In this document: positions 32,259 through 40,226 of the stretch, one piece after another | Numbering within the stretch: position 1 is the first letter of the stretch | Layout of the letters: each line of letters begins with the position of its first letter | Assembly (NCBI RefSeq): GCF_007164525.1 | Contig: NZ_AP019791.1 | Coordinates: forward strand, 2,777,501-2,841,500 | DNA from: Rubrobacter xylanophilus | GTDB taxonomy: Bacteria; Actinomycetota; Rubrobacteria; Rubrobacterales; Rubrobacteraceae | DNA: 64,000 nt | Direction of reading: 5' to 3' | Translations under genes and position numbers: made by a program | The notes under the pieces: model-generated | Databases searched by the model: none | Seen by the model: the letters and a program-made list of their open reading frames with translations, nothing else | What the model was told of the DNA's origin: nothing

Positions 32259-32734
32259 GGGAGGAGCCCAAAGAGCGTCTGGATCCGCGGGCGAAGACGC
32301 TCTGGAGGCTGTCGGGGTTTCTGGAGATGCTGCCGGTGTTGGCGGCCGGGCTCGGGCTGGGCTGGGCGGTGGCGCGCTACGGCGACCAGCCGCCCGCGAT
32401 GGCGGCGGTGCCGGTGCTGGCCACGCTGGTTGCGACGCTCGTCAACGCGTTCGTTCTGCCGGAGCTCCGCTGGCGACGCTGGCGCTACGAGATCCGGGAG
32501 GACGAGGTGGACCTGCAGCACGGGGTCTTCTGGGTCGTCCGGACGCTGGTGCCCTTCGCCCGCATCCAGCACGTGGACACCCGCAGCGGACCGCTCCAGC
32601 GGCGGTTCGGGCTGGCCACGGTGGTCTTCTACACGGCGGCGGGGCCGAACAGGATTCCCGAGCTGGCCGCCCCGGTGGCCGCGGAGGTCCGGGACAGGAT
32701 CGCGGAGCTGACCAGGGAACGGGATGAGCTCTGA
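32255..32734 (+). CDS. Membrane protein with bacterial PH domain (YdbS-like)
   Basis: A 159-aa protein: two N-terminal transmembrane helices ([15 protein letters not shown] and [22 protein letters not shown]) and a C-terminal bacterial PH (DUF304/bPH2) domain containing [16 protein letters not shown] and [20 protein letters not shown]. Paired with the larger multi-PH gene downstream (11-bp overlap), the same arrangement as YdbS/YdbT in Bacillus. Likely envelope-associated. Confidence 0.85.
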   Translation: MREEPKERLDPRAKTLWRLSGFLEMLPVLAAGLGLGWAVARYGDQPPAMAAVPVLATLVATLVNAFVLPELRWRRWRYEIREDEVDLQHGVFWVVRTLVPFARIQHVDTRSGPLQRRFGLATVVFYTAAGPNRIPELAAPVAAEVRDRIAELTRERDEL

Positions 32735-34211
32735 GCCCCGGCACCTGCACCCGGCGGCGATGGTCATCGAGGGGATCAGGGCCGTCCGCGGCTGGGCCAG
32801 CGCGGCGGCGATCCCCGGGCTCGCCGCGCTCCTTGGCGGCCTGAGCTGGTGGGTGCTCGCCCTGCTCCTGCTCGGCGTGGTGTCGCTGATCTTCGGGGCC
32901 GCTCTGTGGGGGTTCCTCTCCTGGCGGGCCACGGTCTACTGGGTCTCGGGCGGGGCCTTCCACCTGCGCAGCGGGGTCCTGCAGAAGAAGGAGCGGACCA
33001 TACCCCTGGAGCACGTCCAATCCGTGGATACGGTGCAGGGGATCCTCCAGCGGCTCTTCGGCGTCGTGGAGGTCCGGATAGAGACCGCCGGTGGGGGTTC
33101 CTCTGAGCCCGACGCCGCTCTCCCGGCCGTCTCCCGCAAGGCCGCCGACAAGCTGCGCCGCGAGCTCGGCGGGGAGGGGGTGGAGCCGGGGGTGGAGGAT
33201 GTGCCGGTCCCCCGGATCATCCGCCGGCTCTCGACCCGGGATCTCCTGGTCGCCGGGGCGACGAGCGGACAGATCGGGCCGGCCGCCGCTCTGGTCGGGG
33301 CGGCCTCCCAGTTCTTCGACGAGCTCTACGACCGTTTTCTCTCCGAAGAGGCGGCTCGCAGCCTGCTGGAGGCGCTCGCCCCCCACGCCTTCGCCGCCGC
33401 CGCCCTGCTGCTTCTGGGCGTGGGGCTTCTGGCCTGGTTGCTCGCCATCGCGGGGACCGTCCTGGCCTACGCGGGCTTCACCCTCTCCCGCTCGCCGGAC
33501 GGACGGAACGTGCACATCAGCCGGGGTCTGCTGAACCGCTACGAGGCGACCATCCCCGTATCCCGGATACAGGCGGTGCGGGTGGTGGAGGGCGTCCTGC
33601 GCCAGCCCTTCGGGCTGGCCTCCCTGCGGGTGGAGAGCGCGGGATACGGCAGGGACGAGGGGGTCTCGACCACCCTGTTCCCGATGCTCCCCCGCCGGGA
33701 GGCCGCGGAGCTGCTGGCGGCGGTGGACGAGGGGCTCGCCGCGGACCCTCCCCTGACGCCGCTCCCCCGCCGGGCGTTCCGCCGGTACGTGCTGCGGGCC
33801 CTTCTGCCGGCGCTGCTGGCCGTGCTCGCCGCGGCCGGAGCGTGGCTGGCCGGGGCGGGGGCGGTCTGGTTCTCTGCGGTGCTGCCGCTGCCGGTGCTCG
33901 CGGTCCTCTACGGCGCGCTGCGCTACCGGGACGCGGGTTGGGCCCTGGAGGGCGGCCGGCTGGTCGTTCGCTCGCGGCTCGTCGCCCGCACCACCTCCAT
34001 CGCCCCGCGTCGCAGGCTGCAGTCCCGCAGCGTCCTGCGCAGTCCCCTGCAGCGGCGGGTGGGGCTGGCCACCTTCCGGGTGCGGGTCGCCTCGGGTGGG
34101 GGCGGGACGGGGGTGGAGGTCGTGGATCTGGACCTCCCCTCGGCCTGGCGCCTGATGGACGCTCTGGGGCCGTCGTCCGCTAGTGACAGAGACCCCGTCC
34201 CGAGTCGGTGA
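32724..34211 (+). CDS. Multi-PH-domain membrane protein (YdbT-like)
   Basis: A 495-aa membrane protein with at least three bPH2 copies, each with the R-x-x-x-x-R and Q-x-x-D-type strand (VYWVSGGAFHLRSGV, TIPVSRIQAVRVVEG, TSIAPRRRLQSRSVL), separated by paired hydrophobic helices. It works with the upstream gene; YdbT-type proteins in Bacillus are linked to resistance to an antimicrobial peptide. The 3' end overlaps the convergent phosphoesterase gene by 32 bp. Confidence 0.83.
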   Translation: MSSEPRHLHPAAMVIEGIRAVRGWASAAAIPGLAALLGGLSWWVLALLLLGVVSLIFGAALWGFLSWRATVYWVSGGAFHLRSGVLQKKERTIPLEHVQSVDTVQGILQRLFGVVEVRIETAGGGSSEPDAALPAVSRKAADKLRRELGGEGVEPGVEDVPVPRIIRRLSTRDLLVAGATSGQIGPAAALVGAASQFFDELYDRFLSEEAARSLLEALAPHAFAAAALLLLGVGLLAWLLAIAGTVLAYAGFTLSRSPDGRNVHISRGLLNRYEATIPVSRIQAVRVVEGVLRQPFGLASLRVESAGYGRDEGVSTTLFPMLPRREAAELLAAVDEGLAADPPLTPLPRRAFRRYVLRALLPALLAVLAAAGAWLAGAGAVWFSAVLPLPVLAVLYGALRYRDAGWALEGGRLVVRSRLVARTTSIAPRRRLQSRSVLRSPLQRRVGLATFRVRVASGGGGTGVEVVDLDLPSAWRLMDALGPSSASDRDPVPSR

Positions 34212-35022
34212 AGGTCTTGCCCGCCACCGGGACGCACTTCCAGGAGTAGCTGCCGGACCTGAGCGTGAGCCTCAAGACGCCGAGGGTCTTGTCGTTGCGG
34301 ACCTGGCTGTTGGCCGGCCGCGCCCCGAAGGGGTTGAGCGGCGGTGTGCCGCCCGTCCCGACGACGAACTGCCGGATCCCGCGCTCCGGCGCCCGCCGGC
34401 CGAAGGGGGTCTGCGGGGCGAAGCGCTCGTAGCTGTGGGCGTGGCCGTTGAGGATGAGCTCCGCCCGGTTGTTGTAGAGCGCCTTCCAGAAGGGCCGCAC
34501 CGCTTTGGTGTCGGCGCTCCTGGAGGAGGTGAAGAGCGGGTGGTGGAAGATGGCCATGGTGCAGCGGGACCGGTTGGCCGCGAGGTCCCGCTTGAGCCAC
34601 TCGAGCTGGCGCGAGCCCGCGCCGCAGGCCACGTGACCGCGGTTGCTGTTGAGGACCACCACGTGCCAGCTGCCCCGGTCGTAGCTGTAGTAGCCGAGCC
34701 CGGGCCTGCCGGCGCGGCTGCCGAAGGCGCCCGAGGTGTAGTACTCGTGGTTTCCGGCCGCGGGCCTGGTCCGGTTCTTGAAGCGCCCCCACGTCGGGGC
34801 GTAGCAGTCGGTGAACTCCGACCACCTCCCCCGCCCCTGGACGTTGTCCCCGACCGTGAAGACGGTGCCGGAGATGCGGGTGACCAGCCGCGCCGTCTGC
34901 CGCTCCCCGGTGCCCTTGCAGTCTGCCATGTCGCCGGGGTCCCGACCACCGTCACCGCGACCGACTGGCCGAGGACCGGGACCTCCACGACCAGTGCCCC
35001 GAAACAAGCTACGAAGAGACAT
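34180..35022 (-). pseudogene. Metallophosphoesterase with damaged 5' end
   Basis: The main frame encodes an extracellular metallophosphoesterase (TVFTVGDN, TRPAAGNHEYYT, WHVVVLNSNRG, MAIFHHPLF, ILNGHAHSYERF), with metal-binding motifs intact from GDN onwards. Its N-terminus is not the family's: a neighbouring frame holds the expected signal-peptide-like LFVACFGALVVEVPVLGQ and VAVTVVG. Two single-base losses, near 34935-34943 (in a C run) and near 35012-35022, would join these to the main frame. It is either a real frameshift or a local assembly error. Confidence 0.6.
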
Positions 35023-35079
35023 GCCGCATGACTTGAGCAGCCTCCGGCTAGATGGTTGGGGTTCTTTGCGCTACGTGAA

Positions 35080-37953
35080 TTACGAGGGATTTTGAAGCAG
35101 TTCTGCGAGCCGCCCCGAGGCCGTATCGAGGCGGCGGACGCTGCTCTTGCCGGATTCGTCCTCCTCCACGAGCCACATCTCGTCCAGCAGGGCGGACTCC
35201 TGGACGTCCCCGACGTGGGAGATGATGAAGATCTGTCCGAACGTCCGCTTGAGCCTGTCCAGGACGAGCAGGACGTTGCGGCGGCGGTCGGTGTCGAGGG
35301 CCCCGAAGACCTCGTCGAGCACGATGAACCCCAGGGTGCTGGTTCCCCGGTCGGAGACCATCTTGGAGAGCGCCACCCGGGCGCAGAGGCTGGCGACGTC
35401 CGCCTCGCCGCCGGAGAAGCGGGAGATCTCGTAGGAGTCCGAGAGGCCGTCGAAGAGGCGGATGTTGTAGTTGTCGTCGAACTCCATCCTGCTGTAGCGG
35501 CCGTCGGTGAGGTCGCTGATGAGCGCGCTGGCCTCCCGCTGCAGGTGCGGTCGCACCCGACCGGTGAGGGTCCGGTAGAACTCGCCGAGGAGATCGTACA
35601 TCTCCCCGAGCTCGCCCGCCCGGGCGGCCTGCTCGTCGGCCCTGCGGCGCTGCTCCCGGTAGCGCTCGAGCTCTCTTTCGAGCTCCTGAAGGCGGTAATC
35701 CAGTTCCCGCAGTTCCGCCGCCGCTTCGTCCCACCGCCGCCGCGCCTCGTCTCGCCGCCGCTCGGCCTCCGTGGCCCGCTCCCTGGCCTGCCGGTAGGCC
35801 TTCTCGTCGAAGCCCAGGGTTGAGAGCTCCCCGCGGAGCTCCTCCGCCCGCTCGGCGGCCTCCCGCTGCTGCTGAAGCGCCCGGTTGAGATCCTCTTCCA
35901 CCTCGGGACGCCGGGCGAGCCGCTCGTGGATGCCCTGCAGCACGCCGCGGAGGTTCTCCAGCTCTCGCCGCCGGGTCTTGAGTTTCTCGTGGGCCGCTTC
36001 GTCGTAGGCCGGACCGTGGGAGAGCCGCTCGACCTCTCCCGCCCGATCGGCGGCGGTCGCGGCATCTTTCTCGTAGGAGGCGAGGAGGCCCGCCAGCTGC
36101 GGTCGGGCGTCGCGCAGGCGGCGGAGGTTCTCCAGCCGGAGCTCCGCCTCTTTCAGCTCGGTCTCCGTCGGGGCGGAGGAGGAGCCGAGGCGGTTGCGGA
36201 GTCCCTCCACCCTTTCTTCGAGCGGCCCGGTGCGGGCGGCGAGATCCTTGAGACGGCCCAGGGCCAGCCCGCGCTCCTCCGTCAGGCGGCGGAGGTTCTC
36301 CAGCCGGAGCTTCGCCTCCTCCACGTGCTCCCGCAGCTCTTCCGCCCGTCTCTCGAGCCGTCGGGCCGAAGAATACGCGCCTTCGGCCCGCGAGCGCGCC
36401 TTCGCCTCCTGGCGGCGCAGCGTCTTCAGGACCTCGGCGTGCTCGCCCGCGGCGAATCCCCGCCGGCAGGTCGGGCACTCGGCGGCCTCGTGAGCGTCTT
36501 CTATCATCCGCCGGGCCTGCGCGAGGCGCTCCGCCTCCCGCTCGTCGGCCTCCGCGAGCCCCCGTTGCTGGGACGCCCTCCGGCGCAGCTCCTCCCGCTC
36601 CTCCCGCAGCCGCTCCAGGAGGCGCTCCGGGGGTTCACCGCCGGAGGTTCGTGAGATCTCCCGTTCGAGACGGGAGATCTCGCGGCGTGCGGCCTCGCGC
36701 TCCTCCCGGAGCCCCCGCAGCTCCCGTTCGGCCTCGGCGAGCCTGTCGTGCAGCTCCGACGCCTCCCTGAGACCCTGGAGGTGCCGCTCGGCCCGTCGGC
36801 GGCCTTCCTCCGCCTCTTCCCCGAGCACCCTCACGGCCTCCCGGAGGCGTTCGGCTTCGTCCTCTATCCCGAAGAGTTCTTCCCAGCCGGAAAGCGGCGG
36901 GGGCTCCTCACCGTCCAGTTCCTCCAGCAGGTCGCAGGCCTGCATCAGGGCCTCATGGGCCGAGCGGCGGAGACGTTGCATCTCGCCGCGGGCCAGCTCC
37001 CGCTGCTTCTCGCGGTTGCGGGCCTCCTCCAGCTCGTCTATCTGCCGCTCCACCTCTCCGAGCTTTCGCGTGCGGGGCTCCAGCTCCCGCGCCCGCCGCT
37101 CGTCTTCCGCCAGCGATCTCAGCTGCTCTCGCAGCCGGCCGACCCTCTCTGCGGCGCGGGCCTCTTCGGCGGTGGCGGCGTCAAGCCGGCGCTCCAGGGC
37201 CGTCGCCTGCCGGTAGAGCTGCTCGGCCCGCTCGGCCTCCCCCCGGGCGGAGGACAGTTCCTCCTCGCGCTCCTCCAGCGCCCTCCGCAGGCTTTCGGTC
37301 CGCGAGCGTGCTCCGTCCCTCCGCTCGCGGGCCTCCGCGGCCTCGCGTTCCAGAGCCTCCGCGTCCGTCTCCTCCAGCACCCTCTCCAGCGCCTTGCGCA
37401 GGTTCTCGGCGGCGGTTTTGTCCCGCCGCAGCAGATCCTGGGCGCCCTCCACCCGGCTTATGCCGAGCAGCTCGGCTACCTTCCGCTGCCGGTCGACCCC
37501 GGAGGTCCCGGCGAAGAACTCCAGCTCCTTCTGCCGGGCGAAGAAGGTGGCCTCAAAGGCGATCCGGTCCATCCCGAGCAGTTGCTCCTCGACCCACTTC
37601 TCCACCTCCGAGGGACCGCTGACGAGTTCCTCGTCCGGCTCCCTGTAGATTTTGGCCTCCGTCTTGCCCCGGCGCAGCGAGCGCACCACCCTGTAGGAGG
37701 TCCCGTCGACATCGAGCGTGACCTCCACCACGGAGCGGTCGGCCGCCGAGCCGCCGCTCCAGGGGATCGCCGCTTTCGTGAAGCGGATGTCCCCGCTCCG
37801 GGAGCCGAAGAAGGCCCAGAGTATCGCCTCGAACAGGGTGGTCTTGCCCGCGCCGTTGGCTCCGACCACCCCGATGGCTCCCTCGGGGGGGAAGAGTTCC
37901 AGCGGGTCCCGGAACTGCTTGTAGTTCTCCAGGTAGAGGCGCTTGAGGATCAT
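35080..37953 (-). CDS. sbcC: SbcC/Rad50-type SMC-like exonuclease subunit
   Basis: A 957-aa ATPase: N-terminal Walker A GANGAGKTT, long coiled-coil arms with a zinc-hook CPTCRRGF in the middle, and a C-terminal head with the signature FSGGEADVASLCAR and Walker B FIVLDEVFGALD. With SbcD it forms a complex that processes double-strand breaks, hairpins and protein-blocked ends. The ATG at 37953 overlaps the SbcD stop by 4 bp. It is the last repair gene of the block; upstream are HerA- and NurA-like genes. Confidence 0.94.
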   Translation of the reverse strand: MILKRLYLENYKQFRDPLELFPPEGAIGVVGANGAGKTTLFEAILWAFFGSRSGDIRFTKAAIPWSGGSAADRSVVEVTLDVDGTSYRVVRSLRRGKTEAKIYREPDEELVSGPSEVEKWVEEQLLGMDRIAFEATFFARQKELEFFAGTSGVDRQRKVAELLGISRVEGAQDLLRRDKTAAENLRKALERVLEETDAEALEREAAEARERRDGARSRTESLRRALEEREEELSSARGEAERAEQLYRQATALERRLDAATAEEARAAERVGRLREQLRSLAEDERRARELEPRTRKLGEVERQIDELEEARNREKQRELARGEMQRLRRSAHEALMQACDLLEELDGEEPPPLSGWEELFGIEDEAERLREAVRVLGEEAEEGRRRAERHLQGLREASELHDRLAEAERELRGLREEREAARREISRLEREISRTSGGEPPERLLERLREEREELRRRASQQRGLAEADEREAERLAQARRMIEDAHEAAECPTCRRGFAAGEHAEVLKTLRRQEAKARSRAEGAYSSARRLERRAEELREHVEEAKLRLENLRRLTEERGLALGRLKDLAARTGPLEERVEGLRNRLGSSSAPTETELKEAELRLENLRRLRDARPQLAGLLASYEKDAATAADRAGEVERLSHGPAYDEAAHEKLKTRRRELENLRGVLQGIHERLARRPEVEEDLNRALQQQREAAERAEELRGELSTLGFDEKAYRQARERATEAERRRDEARRRWDEAAAELRELDYRLQELERELERYREQRRRADEQAARAGELGEMYDLLGEFYRTLTGRVRPHLQREASALISDLTDGRYSRMEFDDNYNIRLFDGLSDSYEISRFSGGEADVASLCARVALSKMVSDRGTSTLGFIVLDEVFGALDTDRRRNVLLVLDRLKRTFGQIFIISHVGDVQESALLDEMWLVEEDESGKSSVRRLDTASGRLAELLQNPS

Positions 37954-39101
37954 GTCTCCCGGGTCCCCTCGCCGGCCCGCCGCAGGTAGTCCAGTCCTGC
38001 GGCGAGGAAGCTCTCCGCGAAGCGTTGCCCGATCTTCCCGCTCCTTCTCCGGTCCTCCACGAACGCCCGGAACTCCTCTTCCAGCGGTCCGAAGGCGGCA
38101 ACCACCGCCTCTCCGGGCGGAGCTTCCTCCGCACCGGCCTCGGAGATCTCCAGGCTGAAGTCCAGGCAGCGGCGCCTGAGCTCCCGCAGCAGCCCCCGGT
38201 CCACGCCTCCGGCCACCCCGCGGGGCGCCTCCACCACCTTCAGCCGGACGACCGCGCCGTCGATCTCCTCCCGATCGGTGCGCTCCCTTATTGCCTCGGT
38301 GAGCTCTGCGGCGTCCATGCCCGTGGCGTCGATGCGGGGGAGGTCCAGCATCGGGCGGCAGGGGATGGGAACGTGCTCGATCTTCTTCACGCCGTTGCCG
38401 TCGAACTCCACCACGGCGAACCCGGGACGGGCGTCCACCTCCCCGAAGCCGAAGCGCTCCGTGGCCCCGGCGTAGTAGGCGTTCCGTCTGTGCGGGTGGA
38501 AGTAGTGGTAGTGGCCGAGCGCCACGTAGTCGAAGTTGCCGTCCAGCACGTGACCCGGGAGATCCACCTCCCCGAGCTCGTGGCCCCGGATCCTGAGCCC
38601 CGGCACGGTGCCGTGGGTGACCAGGATGCTTATGTCGTCGTCCCGGTTCGGGGTCACCACCACCTCCCGGTCGGCGACCGCTCCGTGGGGGATGAGCGAG
38701 AGGCCCACCCGCACCCCCGACACGTCCACCGCGTCGTAGTCCGGCTCGTAGCCGTGGACGAAGCGGGCGCCCACGATGGTCGCGTACTCCAGCGCCGCGG
38801 TGGTCGCCCGCAGCCGCGGGGTCTCGTGGTTGCCCGCGATGCCGTAGTAGGGGATGTCGCGCCCGATGATGCGGGCGGTCTGCTTGAGGAAGTGGACCAC
38901 CACGTGGGTGGCCGGGCGGATGCTGTCGAAGACGTCGCCCGAGTGGATGACCAGGTCCACGTCGCGCTCCAGGATGGCGTCGACCGCCCGGGTGTAGGCC
39001 TCGCTGACGTCCACCTCCCGCTGGTTGCGCCCGGTCTTCGGGCACAGCCGGGCGTAGCGGGTGTAACCCAGATGCGTATCCGAGATGTGCGCGATGCGTA
39101 C
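37950..39101 (-). CDS. sbcD: SbcD/Mre11-type nuclease subunit, start codon lost or frameshifted
   Basis: About 384 residues from the conserved start RIAHISDTHLG, with metal-binding motifs SDTH, SGDVFD, AGNHE, LVTHG and LGHYHYF. The DxH motif lies upstream of the first normal start codon (GTG 39014), which would give an inactive truncated protein. At the expected start the frame reads GTA (39101-39099). A single missing G in GCGGTACGC would connect GTG 39112 (with GGAG directly upstream) into the correct frame, giving MGRRVRIAHIS. The true start is likely that GTG or the GTA position. Confidence 0.85.
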   Translation of the reverse strand, partial: VRIAHISDTHLGYTRYARLCPKTGRNQREVDVSEAYTRAVDAILERDVDLVIHSGDVFDSIRPATHVVVHFLKQTARIIGRDIPYYGIAGNHETPRLRATTAALEYATIVGARFVHGYEPDYDAVDVSGVRVGLSLIPHGAVADREVVVTPNRDDDISILVTHGTVPGLRIRGHELGEVDLPGHVLDGNFDYVALGHYHYFHPHRRNAYYAGATERFGFGEVDARPGFAVVEFDGNGVKKIEHVPIPCRPMLDLPRIDATGMDAAELTEAIRERTDREEIDGAVVRLKVVEAPRGVAGGVDRGLLRELRRRCLDFSLEISEAGAEEAPPGEAVVAAFGPLEEEFRAFVEDRRRSGKIGQRFAESFLAAGLDYLRRAGEGTRET

Positions 39102-39167
39102 CGCCTGCCCACCTCCTGCTCGGCCTGCGGGATACCGGCTATTGTAGCGGATGGAGGGCGGGGCTCG

Positions 39168-39950
39168 TCACGGTATCAGGGCGTTCCACCGCCGGGTTCC
39201 GTACTTGGCGCGCACGAGCTCCTCGGCCTCCCCGGCCTCCTGCGGCGAGACGGCGTCCTCCTGGAGCGCGCCCCCCACGTGCCGGGAGAAGACCGAGACC
39301 ATCCGCTCCACGATCTCCTCCCGCGGCAGCCGGGTCTGGCGGCGCAGCGGCCCCACCCGCCGCTCGGCGCTCTTTACGGCTTTGTCGCTGATCTTCTCCT
39401 GCCCGATCCGGAGCACCTCCAGCATCTTCGCGGCGTCCATCTCGTAGGCGAGGGTGGTGTGATGGAGCACCGCGCCGAAGGCGCGCGCCTGGGCGGACCC
39501 CCCGATCTTGCCCTCGGGGGAGGAGATGTCGTTGATGGGCTCGTGGTGGGACTCTATCCCCAAAGACCGCAGGGCCTCGACGACCCAGGCGTCGAGGAAG
39601 GGATAGGACTCGGCGGCGCTCATCCCGGCGACGAGCTCCGCCGGCACGTAGAGCGAGTAGGTTATGACGTTGCGGGGCTCGATGAACATGGCCCCGCCGC
39701 CGGTCATCCGCCGCACCACGGTGACCCCGTGCCGGCGGGCGCCCTCCGGGTCCACCTCGTTGCCGAGCGACTGGAACCTGCCGAGCGCGACCTCGGGCGA
39801 GAGGCGCTCCCAGAAGCGCAGGGTGGGCGGCCGTTCCCCGGCGCCGACCCGCCGGACGAGCACCTCGTCGAGCGCGTGGTTGACCGGCGGGGCGACCGGC
39901 TCGCCCCGGATCAGACGCCACCGGTAGCCCGACCACCGCTTCTCCGTCAC
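39168..39950 (-). CDS. lplA: Lipoate-protein ligase, large catalytic domain (LplA)
   Basis: A 260-aa ligase that activates lipoate as lipoyl-AMP and attaches it to E2 or H proteins. RRMTGGGAMF is the glycine-rich substrate loop and GKIGGSAQ contains the conserved catalytic Lys. The small C-terminal domain of E. coli LplA is absent here and is encoded instead by the overlapping upstream gene. The GTG overlaps that gene's stop by 4 bp. Confidence 0.9.
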   Translation of the reverse strand: MTEKRWSGYRWRLIRGEPVAPPVNHALDEVLVRRVGAGERPPTLRFWERLSPEVALGRFQSLGNEVDPEGARRHGVTVVRRMTGGGAMFIEPRNVITYSLYVPAELVAGMSAAESYPFLDAWVVEALRSLGIESHHEPINDISSPEGKIGGSAQARAFGAVLHHTTLAYEMDAAKMLEVLRIGQEKISDKAVKSAERRVGPLRRQTRLPREEIVERMVSVFSRHVGGALQEDAVSPQEAGEAEELVRAKYGTRRWNALIP

Positions 39951-40225
39951 CGGGAGAGCGCCCTCCGCACCGCCCGGGCCACCGCCTCGGCGGAGAACCC
40001 GACCATCTCGGTCCCCTCCGGGAGCGCCGCCCGCACCCGGGCGGCGAGCTCCTCCTCGTCGGATCCGGCCGGAGCGCCCTCCAGCGAGCGCGCGATGTCC
40101 TCCAGCGCCTCGGGCGGCTCCAGAAAGAAGTCCCCGCTGATCACCACCGAGCGCAGCCTGCCCGAGGCCACCTCGAGATCGGCCGCGACCAGTTTGCCGC
40201 CGGGCGTCTTGTACTCGCCGTGCAC
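39947..40225 (-). CDS. lplB: Lipoate ligase accessory domain (LplB-like)
   Basis: A 92-aa protein matching the C-terminal accessory domain of lipoate ligases: YKTPGGKLVAADLEV and VVISGDFFLEPPEALE, ending in a helical segment. In Thermoplasma the two parts of the ligase are separate genes (LplA/LplB) and both are needed. GTG start one base after the HerA-like stop (TGAGGTG). Most likely forms a complex with the next gene product. Confidence 0.85.
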   Translation of the reverse strand: MHGEYKTPGGKLVAADLEVASGRLRSVVISGDFFLEPPEALEDIARSLEGAPAGSDEEELAARVRAALPEGTEMVGFSAEAVARAVRRALSR

Positions 40226-40226
40226 C

